A stretch of DNA of 12,609 nt from Candidatus Heimdallarchaeota archaeon (GCA_027364495.1 DAHXPE010000121.1:1-12609); one strand, 5' to 3'; shown: positions 1 through 7,416, numbered from the stretch's first letter. Notes: generated by a model from the letters alone, not told the origin. A program made the numbers and translations.

Positions 1-511
1 GTGAATAGCATGTTTTTTTAATCCTATAATAATAGTTTTCAAGGCATTATTGAATATTTAAAAGTTTTTAAGAGTTTTTTAATAATTAAAATAGGAATTT
101 TAAATTTTGCAAACATTATTAAATATTTCTTAAATGTAAAATCTATTTAACTCTCTTATTTATAGACATTATTTATTATATAAATGAGATTTAAGCCCCG
201 TTTATTATATTGAGCTAAAAAACATGATGTACGTAACATGCATAAATTTCGGAATATATATAAACCACGCATTTTACTCATATCATGTAAGCAAAAAAGA
301 ATGTAAAAGATCAAATTTATTTGAGTTTAAATATAGAATGTATAATCTATCTTGGTTTTTAATTATTTGTTTGTTAAATGTATGGTTATTAAAATGATTA
401 TGGAATTGCTTGGCATTCAAAATTAGTTATGAAAATAACTCAAAGTTAATAATAAAAAACTGAACTAAAAAAAATTAAAATAGTAATATTAAATAAATCG
501 AAGGATTAATA
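1..511. other. AT-rich intergenic region upstream of the FKBP gene
   Basis: I see no convincing gene in this stretch in any frame; all frames are closed by frequent stops. It holds two TATA-like boxes on the plus strand (about 255-264 and 326-333) and an imperfect palindrome just upstream of the first one (223-240). The DNA is dominated by A and T runs, as in the other spacers here. It may carry a long leader or a small RNA for the downstream gene, but no tRNA or recognisable RNA fold was found by eye. Confidence 0.6.
255..264 (+). promoter_or_regulatory. candidate archaeal TATA box
   Basis: TATATATAAA preceded by GGAA resembles an archaeal TATA/BRE pair. Initiation would fall near 285-290, giving a leader of more than 200 nt before the FKBP start at 512. 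A second match to the archaeal consensus, TTTAAATA at 326-333, is equally possible. In DNA this AT-rich both may be chance. Confidence 0.3.
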
Positions 512-841
512 ATGTCACTCCTTAAAATCGAAACCATCAAAGAAGGTTCAGGTCCTATTCCAAGGACTGGGCAAACATGTATAATGCATTATAGTGGCTG
601 GTTAGAAAATGGTAAGAAATTTGATAGCAGTATTGATAGAGGAACGCCCTTTGAGTTTGCACTTAATATGGGTGATGTAATAAAAGGATGGGATGAAGGA
701 GTTTCAAAAATGAAAGTTGGAGGAAAGGCTAGATTAATAATTCCTCCTGAACTTGGATATGGAGCAAGGAATGTTGGTAATGGCTTGATTCCACCTAACA
801 GCACTCTTATCTTCGAAGTTGAGTTATTAGGAATAAAATAA
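512..841 (+). CDS. FKBP-type peptidyl-prolyl cis-trans isomerase (FKBP12-like, single domain)
   Basis: A complete minimal FKBP domain of 109 residues, the same size as eukaryotic FKBP12. It would catalyse cis-trans isomerisation of Xaa-Pro bonds and assist folding in the cytosol; no signal peptide or membrane segment is seen. The residues that line the FKBP12 pocket are all present: Tyr27, Phe37-Asp38, Phe47, Val56-Ile57, Trp60, Tyr83, Ile93 and Phe101, within motifs GKKFDSS (34-40), GWDEG (59-63) and LGYGA (81-85). It lacks the insert-in-flap and C-terminal extension common in archaeal SlyD-like FKBPs. The ATG at 512 is supported by AAGGA at 501-505 with a 6-nt spacing. It stands alone, convergent with the amidase gene. 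The family call is firm; the client proteins are unknown. Confidence 0.95.
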   Translation: MSLLKIETIKEGSGPIPRTGQTCIMHYSGWLENGKKFDSSIDRGTPFEFALNMGDVIKGWDEGVSKMKVGGKARLIIPPELGYGARNVGNGLIPPNSTLIFEVELLGIK

Positions 842-846
842 TAATA

Positions 847-854
847 TTTTTTTT
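847..854 (+). terminator. T-run terminator after FKBP gene
   Basis: An uninterrupted run of eight T starts a few bases after the FKBP stop codon and continues into further T-rich sequence to about 863. There is no hairpin, which fits archaeal oligo-T termination. Confidence 0.5.
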
Positions 855-1059
855 AATATTTTCTTATTGAAATTGAAATTATTTTTTAGTTACACCTTTT
901 TTATTAATTGTCCAGACCAAAAAGCATTTTTTCTAAACATGCTACTTTATTTATTTTATTATGGAAATTTAAATCCGGTTAATACTTATTTAGTTAAAGT
1001 AATGCTTATTTGTGGAACAATTTTGGATTGTCTCGACTCATGCAAGAATGGACTAAAAA

Positions 1060-2538
1060 TTATTCAATATTTTTTAAAAATTGGGGAGGCTTTCTAACCT
1101 TAGTCGCTTGTTCAAAAGAATAAGCTATTTTAATTAAAGTAGGTTCAGAAAAGGCTTTTCCTATAAAATTAAGGCCAATTGGTAATCCTTGGATGTAACC
1201 CATTGGCACTGTTATGTTTGCAAAGCCAGTTATTGCTGCAATACTGGTAGTTCCCTCAATACCAGTGAAATAATCACCATTAACAGTATCAATCAACCAT
1301 GATGGTCCATTGGATGGCGTTATTAATGCATCAAGTTTATTTTCATCAAAAAATTCTATTACCTTGTTTTTGTATTGATCACAGACTTTTTTAGCATCAA
1401 TATATTCTTCACTTTCAAAACCAGATTTCTCCAAGCATGCGATTAAATGTTCTTGTCCAAAAAGAGGTAAAATTGTTTCTTTATGTTCATCATTAAATTT
1501 AATGAGTTCTTCTACTGAGTGGATCTTTGCACCCAAACCAGTCCCTTGCAAATATTTATTTAAATCAACTTTATAATCATAAAGTAAAATATTATATTCA
1601 CTTTCATCTAGTTTCTCTACTGTTGGAAATTCATCAAATTCTACTATCTCGGCACCAAGATCTTTTAGTTCTTGTATGATTGATTCATACAGCTTTGTGA
1701 CTTTGGGTACCATATCAAGATGTTTTTTATTCAGCCCAAGTCTAGCTCCCTTTAAACCATCAGAAATTAAAAATTTTGTGTAATCTTTTTCCTGGGAAAT
1801 AGACTCTTTTGTAACTTCATCTTTATCATCATAACCAGCCATAACTGTCAAAAGAATTGCTGCATCTTCAACGGTGCGAGTCATTGGACCTGCTGTATCC
1901 TGAGAATGAGAAATAGGAATAATTCCAATCCGACTAACTAATCCTATGGTTGGTTTGATTCCGACAATGCCGTTTATACCAGAGGGGCAGATAACAGAAC
2001 CGTCAGTTTCAGTTCCTACTGCTACGGTACAAAAATTTGAAGCAACAGCTACTGCTGAACCAGAACTCGATCCACAGGGGTTTCTGTTTAAAACATAGGG
2101 ATTTTTAGTTTGACCACCACGACTGCTCCAGCCGCTATTTGATCTCTTGCCTCTCATGTTTGCCCATTCACTAAGGTTGGCTTTTGCAAGAATAATTGCT
2201 CCAGCATCTTTTAATTGTTTAGCAACAAATGCATCTTTTTGAGCATAATTACCTTCCAATGCTAAAGAACCAGCTGTGGTCATCATTTTATCAGCTGTAT
2301 CTATATTATCTTTAATGATAATAGGAATACCATGAAGTAAACTTCTCTTACCTTTTGAATTTCTTTCTTCATCAAGAGACTTCGCAATGTCTAAAGCATC
2401 AGGATTGAGTTCAATAATTGCGTTCGTTTCAGGATCAATCTCTTTAATCCTTTCAAGATATTGTTGTACAAGCTTAAATGAAGTAATTTCATTCTTATCT
2501 AACATTTCTTGTATGGTTTTAATTGAATATTCTTGCAT
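1060..2538 (-). CDS. amidase signature family enzyme, peptide-amidase-like
   Basis: A full-length amidase-signature hydrolase of 492 residues from the ATG at 2538. The Ser-cisSer-Lys triad is visible: Lys76 in IIIKDNID, cis-Ser157 in CGSSSGS, and nucleophile Ser181 in GTETDGSVICPSG. Spacing matches GatA and fatty acid amide hydrolase (24 residues between the serines). The stretch after the nucleophile, with GIVGIKPTIGLVSR and SHSQDTAGPMTR, resembles bacterial peptide amidases more than GatA, so C-terminal amide or other small amide hydrolysis is likelier than Glu-tRNA amidotransfer. No gatB or gatC is nearby. No signal peptide is apparent, so it is probably cytosolic. An in-frame TTG at 2556 adds six residues and has a weak GCTGAT motif upstream; I prefer the ATG. 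It is transcribed alone; the true substrate cannot be read from sequence. Confidence 0.9.
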   Translation of the reverse strand: MQEYSIKTIQEMLDKNEITSFKLVQQYLERIKEIDPETNAIIELNPDALDIAKSLDEERNSKGKRSLLHGIPIIIKDNIDTADKMMTTAGSLALEGNYAQKDAFVAKQLKDAGAIILAKANLSEWANMRGKRSNSGWSSRGGQTKNPYVLNRNPCGSSSGSAVAVASNFCTVAVGTETDGSVICPSGINGIVGIKPTIGLVSRIGIIPISHSQDTAGPMTRTVEDAAILLTVMAGYDDKDEVTKESISQEKDYTKFLISDGLKGARLGLNKKHLDMVPKVTKLYESIIQELKDLGAEIVEFDEFPTVEKLDESEYNILLYDYKVDLNKYLQGTGLGAKIHSVEELIKFNDEHKETILPLFGQEHLIACLEKSGFESEEYIDAKKVCDQYKNKVIEFFDENKLDALITPSNGPSWLIDTVNGDYFTGIEGTTSIAAITGFANITVPMGYIQGLPIGLNFIGKAFSEPTLIKIAYSFEQATKVRKPPQFLKNIE

Positions 2539-2707
2539 TTTAATCGATCTATTCAAAAATTAATCAGCTTTTTATGAATTTAGAGAAATAAAATATTATT
2601 TGTAAATATTTCAATTCCTAAGAATTTTTTTTTTAGTAAACGATTATCTTGCAAAACGAACCAATTAATTCATCCCCAAAAAATCATTAATAGTAAAAGA
2701 TAAATAG

Positions 2708-3823
2708 TTAGAGAGGAAGAAACTTTCGAACATACTTTATATCAGATTCAAAATCCTTATAATCAGTTATTCTAGAAACAAACTCGTTTTTAGAAATTTT
2801 TTCCTTAATGTAATTACCATACTTCTTTTCAAATTTTTTCACTATGTATTTGGATATACCTTTAGCCATCAAATTGCTAGATGATACAATTACTATTGAT
2901 CTAACAAATTCACCACTAAAAACAATAACTGTTTTATTTGAAAAGGTCATTTCAGTTAAATCTTTATGACTTCGAATTGTGTCCGAAAATGAAATATTAA
3001 TCGAAGAAATAATCGATCCAATAAAATCACTATCATCATCATTCGTCAAATTGCTGTCAAATAATTTTGAATAAATACGAATGCCAGAGATTTTTTCGAT
3101 TATTATAATAGAGTCAAGATTGATATCTGTTACAAATACAAAAGCGTTATTTTTAACTAACAACCCAATACCAATTATTGTAAGAATACCACCAGCTATA
3201 AATGAATAATCACTCTGTATATTAAATATGATAACAAAAAATACGTAAATAAAAATTAAAATTATTCCAAATATAATAAAAATAAATAATTCATTTAAGG
3301 CATTGTTTTTGGATTCTTGAGCTTCATAAACTTTTACTATTTGAATAAACCTTATGACCCAAATGTAAATTACAAAACAGTAAAAAGCAATTATAAATAA
3401 TATTCCTAAAGGTAAATAAGAAGTTTCTATTGAACCATTAACCAATTTTAAATGAAATGTTATTCCATTGTAAACAGCAGTAACTCCACCAATCCAGGAA
3501 AAAAATGCAAATTCAATAATTTGATGATTAGATCCACGAAAATCGATTAATAAAATAACATAAGTAACAAACATTATCGAAGTAATGGTTAGAAAATAAC
3601 CTAAACCAGAAAAATTTGACGCTGAATCATCAATTTGAGTAGGACTAGAATAAAAATAAGTCACGCTATATGAAGCAAAGCCAAAGAATTCAAGTATAAG
3701 ACAAACGATTATAAAATTAAATTCTTGAGTCGGAATTTTAAACTTAAGTTGAATTGCTATAACAATAGCTACTAAAGTTATTAATTCCATAAAAACTAGG
3801 GTCAAAAAACTTTGATAAATCAC
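2708..3823 (-). CDS. seven-helix membrane protein with cytosolic longin/roadblock-like C-terminal domain
   Basis: I do not recognise this as a named family. The 371-residue product has about seven hydrophobic segments (roughly 5-26, 35-57, 75-94, 103-122, 136-160, 178-202, 206-223). A soluble C-terminal part of about 135 residues follows. That part (about 236-342) begins with hydrophobic strands, then GIRIYSKLF, an acidic DDDSDFIGSIISSI helix start, further strands, and a helical end ISKYIVKKFEKKYG. This order fits a longin/roadblock-like alpha-beta fold, common in Asgard proteins linked to small GTPases. The same pattern occurs at the C-terminus of the adjacent TPR protein. A membrane sensor or tether is plausible. 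The start at 3823 is GTG; an ATG at 3790 (residue 12) would still leave the first helix. No clear Shine-Dalgarno site is seen. Confidence 0.75.
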   Translation of the reverse strand: MIYQSFLTLVFMELITLVAIVIAIQLKFKIPTQEFNFIIVCLILEFFGFASYSVTYFYSSPTQIDDSASNFSGLGYFLTITSIMFVTYVILLIDFRGSNHQIIEFAFFSWIGGVTAVYNGITFHLKLVNGSIETSYLPLGILFIIAFYCFVIYIWVIRFIQIVKVYEAQESKNNALNELFIFIIFGIILIFIYVFFVIIFNIQSDYSFIAGGILTIIGIGLLVKNNAFVFVTDINLDSIIIIEKISGIRIYSKLFDSNLTNDDDSDFIGSIISSINISFSDTIRSHKDLTEMTFSNKTVIVFSGEFVRSIVIVSSSNLMAKGISKYIVKKFEKKYGNYIKEKISKNEFVSRITDYKDFESDIKYVRKFLPL

Positions 3824-3870
3824 AATTTGTCAAAAATTGCCATAAAATTGCTACATTAAATTTCTTTGTA

Positions 3871-3880
3871 ATTTAAAAAA
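3871..3880 (-). promoter_or_regulatory. candidate TATA box for the seven-helix protein gene
   Basis: On the minus strand this reads TTTTTTAAAT, about 50 nt before the GTG start at 3823. Initiation about 25 nt downstream would leave a short leader of about 25 nt. The match is modest and the region is AT-rich throughout. Confidence 0.3.
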
Positions 3881-3912
3881 TGACCATTCAAAATTCTTTC
3901 AATTTTACAGAT

Positions 3913-3920
3913 AAAAAAAA
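3913..3920 (-). terminator. T-run terminator after the TPR-protein gene
   Basis: Eight consecutive A on the plus strand give T8 on the minus strand, six bases past the stop codon of the 633-residue TPR protein. This is a plausible archaeal oligo-T terminator separating it from the membrane-protein gene downstream. Confidence 0.45.
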
Positions 3921-3925
3921 GCAAA

Positions 3926-5827
3926 TTATTCAAATATTTCTTTAATATAGGAAGTTATTTTATCATCAACCATGCTATTAACTTCTGGGATAGCATTACT
4001 AGTCAAGGAAAACCATATTTCCATCGTGGATTTAATTTTTTGCACTAGATCATTCAATTTTTTGACTGCATAGTAAGAAGGACCATTAAACATATAACTG
4101 ACGTTTATATTTAGTTCTTTTTGTAAGAGAATCATTGAATTATTAAATTTCAATTGCTCAATATTAGTGCTAGATGATTCCGTCGTAAACATTTGTTTTC
4201 CAAATTCATTTATTGCTGTCAAGAATCCTGCTATTATTTGATCATCTGTTTTACTTTCTTTATTGAATGAATATGAATACAGACTTAATCCATTTTCTGT
4301 AAAAATACTGATCATTTGGGGTATTTCGGATTCAATATCATCGATAACAGCAGATTTATTGTCTTTTAAAATTGTAATAATATTTTCTATGTTGAGTAGT
4401 TCTAATCGTTTTTCAATCGAGGCATTTTGTTTCTTTAACTCATGCCATTGCGAATATTGATTTATAATTCTATCATAGAATAGGGTCGTTGAGACAGCAT
4501 AATTAAAGAGTTCATTTTCTTCAGCTAATGCAATAGTTCTTTTTAATAATGAGGTACATTTGGATATTAGAAAACTTAATAAGTAAATGTTTGCCAAAAG
4601 AAGACTTATTTGTATTTCAATATAGATAGCTCTAACAGATTTTGCAAAATCAAGTAAATCTTTGATAAAAGATCTCATATCTTCGATTAATTGCTCATTG
4701 TTACTAATTTTCAATTCCAAAAACAGAATTTCAATGTATTCCAGTGAAGCCATAAAACGTAAAGGTAATTCAATATCTTTTCGTAAGCTTATATCACGAA
4801 AAATAACACCAGCTTCGAATTGGTCAAAAATTCTGTTTGTCTGTCTTAAGAGTTTTGCATGGGATAGATCAATATAAAGCTTTAAAGGTGATATTGTCTC
4901 TAACATTCGTAATTTATCAATGTTATCTTTATTTTTATCTTTTTCTTTATCATATAATTTAATTAAGCTAACATAATAGTTTCTTGCTTGATCAGGTTTT
5001 TTTACTTTAATATAAGTGTAAATAAGATGATAATACAATTGAGAAATGAAAAAAGCCTCATCTATTTCAACAAAGTAATTTAAACTCTCTAAAAAGTAAT
5101 TTAAGGCATCTTGTAATTTATCTTGAATGACTAATGACTCGGCAATGTTACCAAGAGTAGAAGCAATTTCTAATTTGTTATTTAATTTTTTTCTGATTTG
5201 TAATGATTTATTTAGATATTCAATGGCTGTATGAATATTACCTAAAAAAACGTAAATATTGCCTATATTATTATATAGCATAGCCATATTTTTTTCGTCG
5301 TTTAATTCATTATAAATATTTAAACTTTCTTCAAAGCTCTTACTTGCTTTTACAATGTCACCTTTAATGAAATATACAATACCTTTAATATTTTTTAAAC
5401 TAGCAAATTTTTTGTTTGTTATACTGTCTCTAAATACTAAACCATTTGTTTCTTTTGTTTTTTCAACATTTTCAATAATTGTGAAAGCATAGTCAGCTTT
5501 GCCTATCTTGTACAAACTGGATGTTAATGGTATAGCTGAATTCAATAAATAATAAAAATCATTTACTTCCTTTGATGAATTGTACAAAGATTCAATTAAT
5601 TCAATGGTTTCAATTGGACGTGATTTTTTATCAAGATAAAAGGCTTTAAGAAAAGTGTATTGTTTTTTAAGTGCGGTATTTAACGATTGAATATCAATTG
5701 TTTCTAATAATTCATGTGCTTTATCAAAATTCTCGTCAAAAATTATTAATTCTTCAATTTTATCTAATAATTCTTTGATTTTATATTCTTTGGATTGTTT
5801 TGAGCCTATTGGTGTAAAAGAATGCAT
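3926..5827 (-). CDS. TPR-repeat protein with C-terminal longin/roadblock-like domain
   Basis: A soluble 633-residue protein, mostly alpha-helical. Canonical tetratricopeptide repeats are clear at about 145-178, 182-216 and 222-256, with the usual G..Y...A...F..SL pattern (for example NNIGNIYVFLGN followed by AIEYLNKSLQI). More divergent helical repeats run on either side, to about residue 460. A short coiled stretch (about 462-490) leads to a C-terminal alpha-beta domain at about 503-600 with GLSLYSYSF and TDDQIIAGFLTAINEF. That domain matches, in order and spacing, the C-terminus of the neighbouring membrane protein. TPR arrays bind other proteins; the C-terminal module suggests a GTPase- or trafficking-related scaffold, which is inference. 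The ATG at 5827 is the only reasonable start; GCTGAT lies just upstream. No enzyme motif is visible. Confidence 0.85.
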   Translation of the reverse strand: MHSFTPIGSKQSKEYKIKELLDKIEELIIFDENFDKAHELLETIDIQSLNTALKKQYTFLKAFYLDKKSRPIETIELIESLYNSSKEVNDFYYLLNSAIPLTSSLYKIGKADYAFTIIENVEKTKETNGLVFRDSITNKKFASLKNIKGIVYFIKGDIVKASKSFEESLNIYNELNDEKNMAMLYNNIGNIYVFLGNIHTAIEYLNKSLQIRKKLNNKLEIASTLGNIAESLVIQDKLQDALNYFLESLNYFVEIDEAFFISQLYYHLIYTYIKVKKPDQARNYYVSLIKLYDKEKDKNKDNIDKLRMLETISPLKLYIDLSHAKLLRQTNRIFDQFEAGVIFRDISLRKDIELPLRFMASLEYIEILFLELKISNNEQLIEDMRSFIKDLLDFAKSVRAIYIEIQISLLLANIYLLSFLISKCTSLLKRTIALAEENELFNYAVSTTLFYDRIINQYSQWHELKKQNASIEKRLELLNIENIITILKDNKSAVIDDIESEIPQMISIFTENGLSLYSYSFNKESKTDDQIIAGFLTAINEFGKQMFTTESSSTNIEQLKFNNSMILLQKELNINVSYMFNGPSYYAVKKLNDLVQKIKSTMEIWFSLTSNAIPEVNSMVDDKITSYIKEIFE

Positions 5828-6048
5828 GAATATCAGCTTTTATTTTTTACTAAAGTCTTGTTTTATTTAATCATTATCAAATACCCATGACTTATTAGTT
5901 TTAGTAAATATGTTCTGCAATGTAAAGCCATCTAAATCTCTCTAGTTCACATTTTTGAAACCAATAGTATTATTTTTTAATTAATTAAAATGATAAAATG
6001 ACTAAAAAAAGAAAAGCGACAAAAATTGATTAAAAAGAACATACTTGA
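5828..6048. other. AT-rich intergenic stretch
   Basis: No gene is supported here. It contains the upstream region of the TPR-protein gene on the minus strand. It ends with a short ATG frame at 5998 on the plus strand, which is closed by stops at 6031 and 6046 and lies in frame with the first part of the GyrI-like remnant that follows. It may be the eroded 5' end of that gene. Confidence 0.4.
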
Positions 6049-6298
6049 GAATATTCAGTAATACCAAACCATGAAACAATTTCAAAATTATATTCATATG
6101 CTAAATTAAAAAAGTTGAGACCTGTTTGCAATATATCCAGATGATTCAAATAAAGGAGATTGCAAAAGCATAAGGGCCACAGTTGCTTTAACAACAAATA
6201 AACAAGAACAACCAATTGAGACAGTTTCAGTTTCACAATTACCACAGATGGAGGTCTTGAATATGAAATTTTTTGGTTCTTCAGATGAATATCTTTAA
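6049..6298 (+). pseudogene. decayed GyrI-like (AraC effector-binding) domain gene, remnant
   Basis: Two overlapping plus-strand frames read as protein but lack a usable start and are joined by a frameshift near 6113-6122. The first (6049 to about 6121) contains NHETISKLYSYAKLKKL. The second (6122-6298) continues LFAIYPDDSNKGDCKSIRA, then VSVSQLPQMEVLNMKFFGS and ends EYL before a TAA. In GyrI-like small-molecule-binding proteins the equivalent order is a helix, a G/A-I-Y-x-D-D-P strand, a basic residue before a V-P strand, an I/L-P-x-G-x-Y turn and a final F/H-x-G-x-x-E-x-L. The match is by pattern only. Stops at 6031 and 6046 lie upstream in the first frame. It converges on tusA. It could be a true pseudogene or a gene damaged by sequence errors. 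Confidence 0.5.
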
Positions 6299-6342
6299 AT
6301 AATCACAGATAAAGACCGATAAGAAAATTTTGGAAGTATTAG

Positions 6343-6363
6343 AAAAAAAAAGTTAGAAAAAAA
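6343..6363 (-). terminator. double T-run terminator after tusA
   Basis: On the minus strand this reads as T7 (6357-6363) followed by T9 (6343-6351), about 27 nt past the tusA stop codon. It is the best oligo-T terminator in the window and fits the end of the dsrE-tusA transcript. Confidence 0.6.
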
Positions 6364-6390
6364 TATAGATCGTATTAATCGTAACAGATT

Positions 6391-6645
6391 TTATTTTAAT
6401 CGTCGTACAAAGTGACGATCATATCCAGCGTCTTCAACATATCCTAGATATTCATGCTTAGCAAAATTAATCCAAGTTGGAATATCTTCCCTTGAACCTT
6501 TATCAGAAGACCAAATTTCTAAAATTTCACCTTTTTTAACTTTGCCGATAGCTTTTTTCGTTTCCATTAAAGGACCTGGACAGGCTGAACCTCTAGCATC
6601 CACCTTCTGGTTGCTTTCTGGGGGATTTAATAATATGTTTTCCAT
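6391..6645 (-). CDS. tusA: TusA-family sulfur carrier protein
   Basis: An 84-residue protein of typical TusA size. The signature is clear: VDARGSACPGPLMETKKAI, with the sulfur-accepting Cys22 in the C-P-x-P motif at the start of helix 1, followed by a Gly-rich-turn strand (GEILEIWSSD) and a second helix. TusA proteins carry persulfide sulfur in the cytosol, passing it between rhodanese or DsrE partners and acceptors in tRNA thiolation, cofactor synthesis or dissimilatory sulfur metabolism. The ATG at 6645 is backed by AGGTG at 6653-6657, 7 nt away. It lies 33 nt after the reconstructed end of the dsrE-like gene upstream, so the two are probably cotranscribed. The C-terminus is slightly extended and basic (RHFVRRLK). 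With two DsrE proteins and an Hdr-like operon nearby, a role in sulfur relay is likelier than tRNA modification. Confidence 0.93.
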   Translation of the reverse strand: MENILLNPPESNQKVDARGSACPGPLMETKKAIGKVKKGEILEIWSSDKGSREDIPTWINFAKHEYLGYVEDAGYDRHFVRRLK

Positions 6646-6678
6646 TTTTATACACCTATTTATCTAAATTTGTTCATA

Positions 6679-6797
6679 TTAATAATTAAATACAGTAGAT
6701 CCTAATGATTCTTGGACCAATATAGCATCTCCTGCTGATTTAGGACCGGTAATCAAATCATTTCCTCAATTAAACGAGCCTTCACACAAAACCCACA
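6679..6797 (-). pseudogene. out-of-frame C-terminus of the DsrE-like gene
   Basis: Two frame changes recover the missing end. After Tyr79 (codon 6799-6797) the frame starting at 6797 reads CGFCVKARLIEE, restoring a C-x-x-C. At 6762 a second change gives NDLITGPKSAGDAILVQESL and ends VFNY at a TAA (6681-6679). Each change equals one missing base next to a short homopolymer. The repaired protein has 118 residues, against 119 for the paralogue at 8297-8656. Its end matches that paralogue in spacing: Cys, then DLI 13 residues further on, then a final Tyr. This leaves little doubt that the stretch derives from the same gene. Confidence 0.85.
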
Positions 6798-7033
6798 TAA
6801 AAAGTTTTTCCATCTTGATTTAAAAGATCATCTATTAGTCGTTTGATTGGTGGAAATGGATGAAATACTGGACTTTCGTCATAACTCACACGTAATGAAT
6901 TAACAGATGATTCGTGTATCGATATTTGAACTTCTTGGTCAAATTGCAATACTTCTTTTGCTACAGCAAATGGAATATAGGCTCTTTCTGGATCCTCTTT
7001 CCCATGAGAAGAAGTTACAACTATTTTTACCAT
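6782..7033 (-). CDS. DsrE-like protein, reading frame prematurely closed
   Basis: The open frame gives 83 residues covering the N-terminal two thirds of a DsrE-like alpha-beta domain: a first strand VKIVVTS, the EDPERA motif, a helix, strand VQISIH, the HPFPPI segment and helix RLIDDLL, ending GKTFYVGFV. It aligns along its length with the DsrE-like protein at 8297-8656 (K-E/R-D-P-E, P-F-x-P-I). DsrE proteins usually form homo- or hetero-oligomers and handle persulfide on a Cys near the C-terminus. That Cys is missing from this open frame but is present out of frame just downstream. The ATG at 7031-7033 follows GGGATCA at 7040-7046, a weak ribosome site, and a TATA-like box. It precedes tusA on the same strand. 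It is either a sequencing artefact of an intact gene or a recent pseudogene. Confidence 0.85.
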   Translation of the reverse strand: MVKIVVTSSHGKEDPERAYIPFAVAKEVLQFDQEVQISIHESSVNSLRVSYDESPVFHPFPPIKRLIDDLLNQDGKTFYVGFV

Positions 7034-7057
7034 TTTACTTGATCCCTAGAAATTTAA

Positions 7058-7066
7058 CTATATTTT
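7058..7066 (-). promoter_or_regulatory. candidate TATA box for the dsrE-tusA pair
   Basis: On the minus strand this reads AAAATATAG, about 25 nt before the ATG at 7033, so initiation would fall almost on the start codon and give a leaderless or near-leaderless transcript. The GGGATCA motif at 7040-7046 would then lie upstream of the transcript. The match is modest. Confidence 0.35.
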
Positions 7067-7416
7067 CAAATTAACTACAATTTAGACATTGTAACTTTCT
7101 CTCTAAAGCTTAAAAAGTATTTTTTAAAGAATTCAATTAGCAAATTAAATTTTTTATTTCTAAGTTTAAATTTTAAACCTTAATTTCTATTTCATTAGAA
7201 TTATACTACTAGTACTTTCTGAAGTTGATTATGAAATATTTGTTGTTTGGATAAACAATCATAATTCTTCTATATTTAAGACTCGTTTCAACAAAAGTCC
7301 TAAATTAATCGTGTTAATATGACTATTGGTTTAAAATTTTAACTTTATTTTTTATTATAAGACATTTTAGTTAATTTTTCCTAATTCTCACTTAATATTG
7401 AGCAAAAATTTAATCG
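7067..7416. other. AT-rich spacer between dsrE and the small TPR gene
   Basis: No gene is supported. A plus-strand open stretch at about 7185-7320 gives an Ile-rich peptide of roughly 50 residues with no start signal and no recognisable family. The minus strand downstream of the small TPR gene has no strong T-run. The gap makes cotranscription of the small TPR gene with dsrE-tusA uncertain. Confidence 0.5.

Noticed and set aside
1..511. Possible tRNA or structured RNA in the long leader
   Set aside because: No cloverleaf, T-loop sequence or GC-rich stem could be found by eye; the sequence is AT-rich without paired arms.
867..1097. Plus-strand frame of 76 codons after the FKBP gene
   Set aside because: It starts at TTG in a T-rich region, overlaps the amidase 3' end, has no ribosome site and its composition follows the AT-rich DNA; no family resemblance.
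1060..2538. Reading the amidase as GatA of the Glu-tRNA amidotransferase
   Set aside because: The active-site surroundings resemble peptide amidases and no gatB or gatC is present in the window.
6030..6245. Minus-strand 71-codon frame upstream of the TPR gene
   Set aside because: It is antisense to the GyrI-like remnant, whose plus-strand reading looks like protein; the minus peptide is a hydrophobic, low-complexity shadow.
7185..7320. Plus-strand open stretch giving an Ile-rich peptide of about 50 residues
   Set aside because: No start signal, no recognisable motif, and composition expected from AT-rich DNA.
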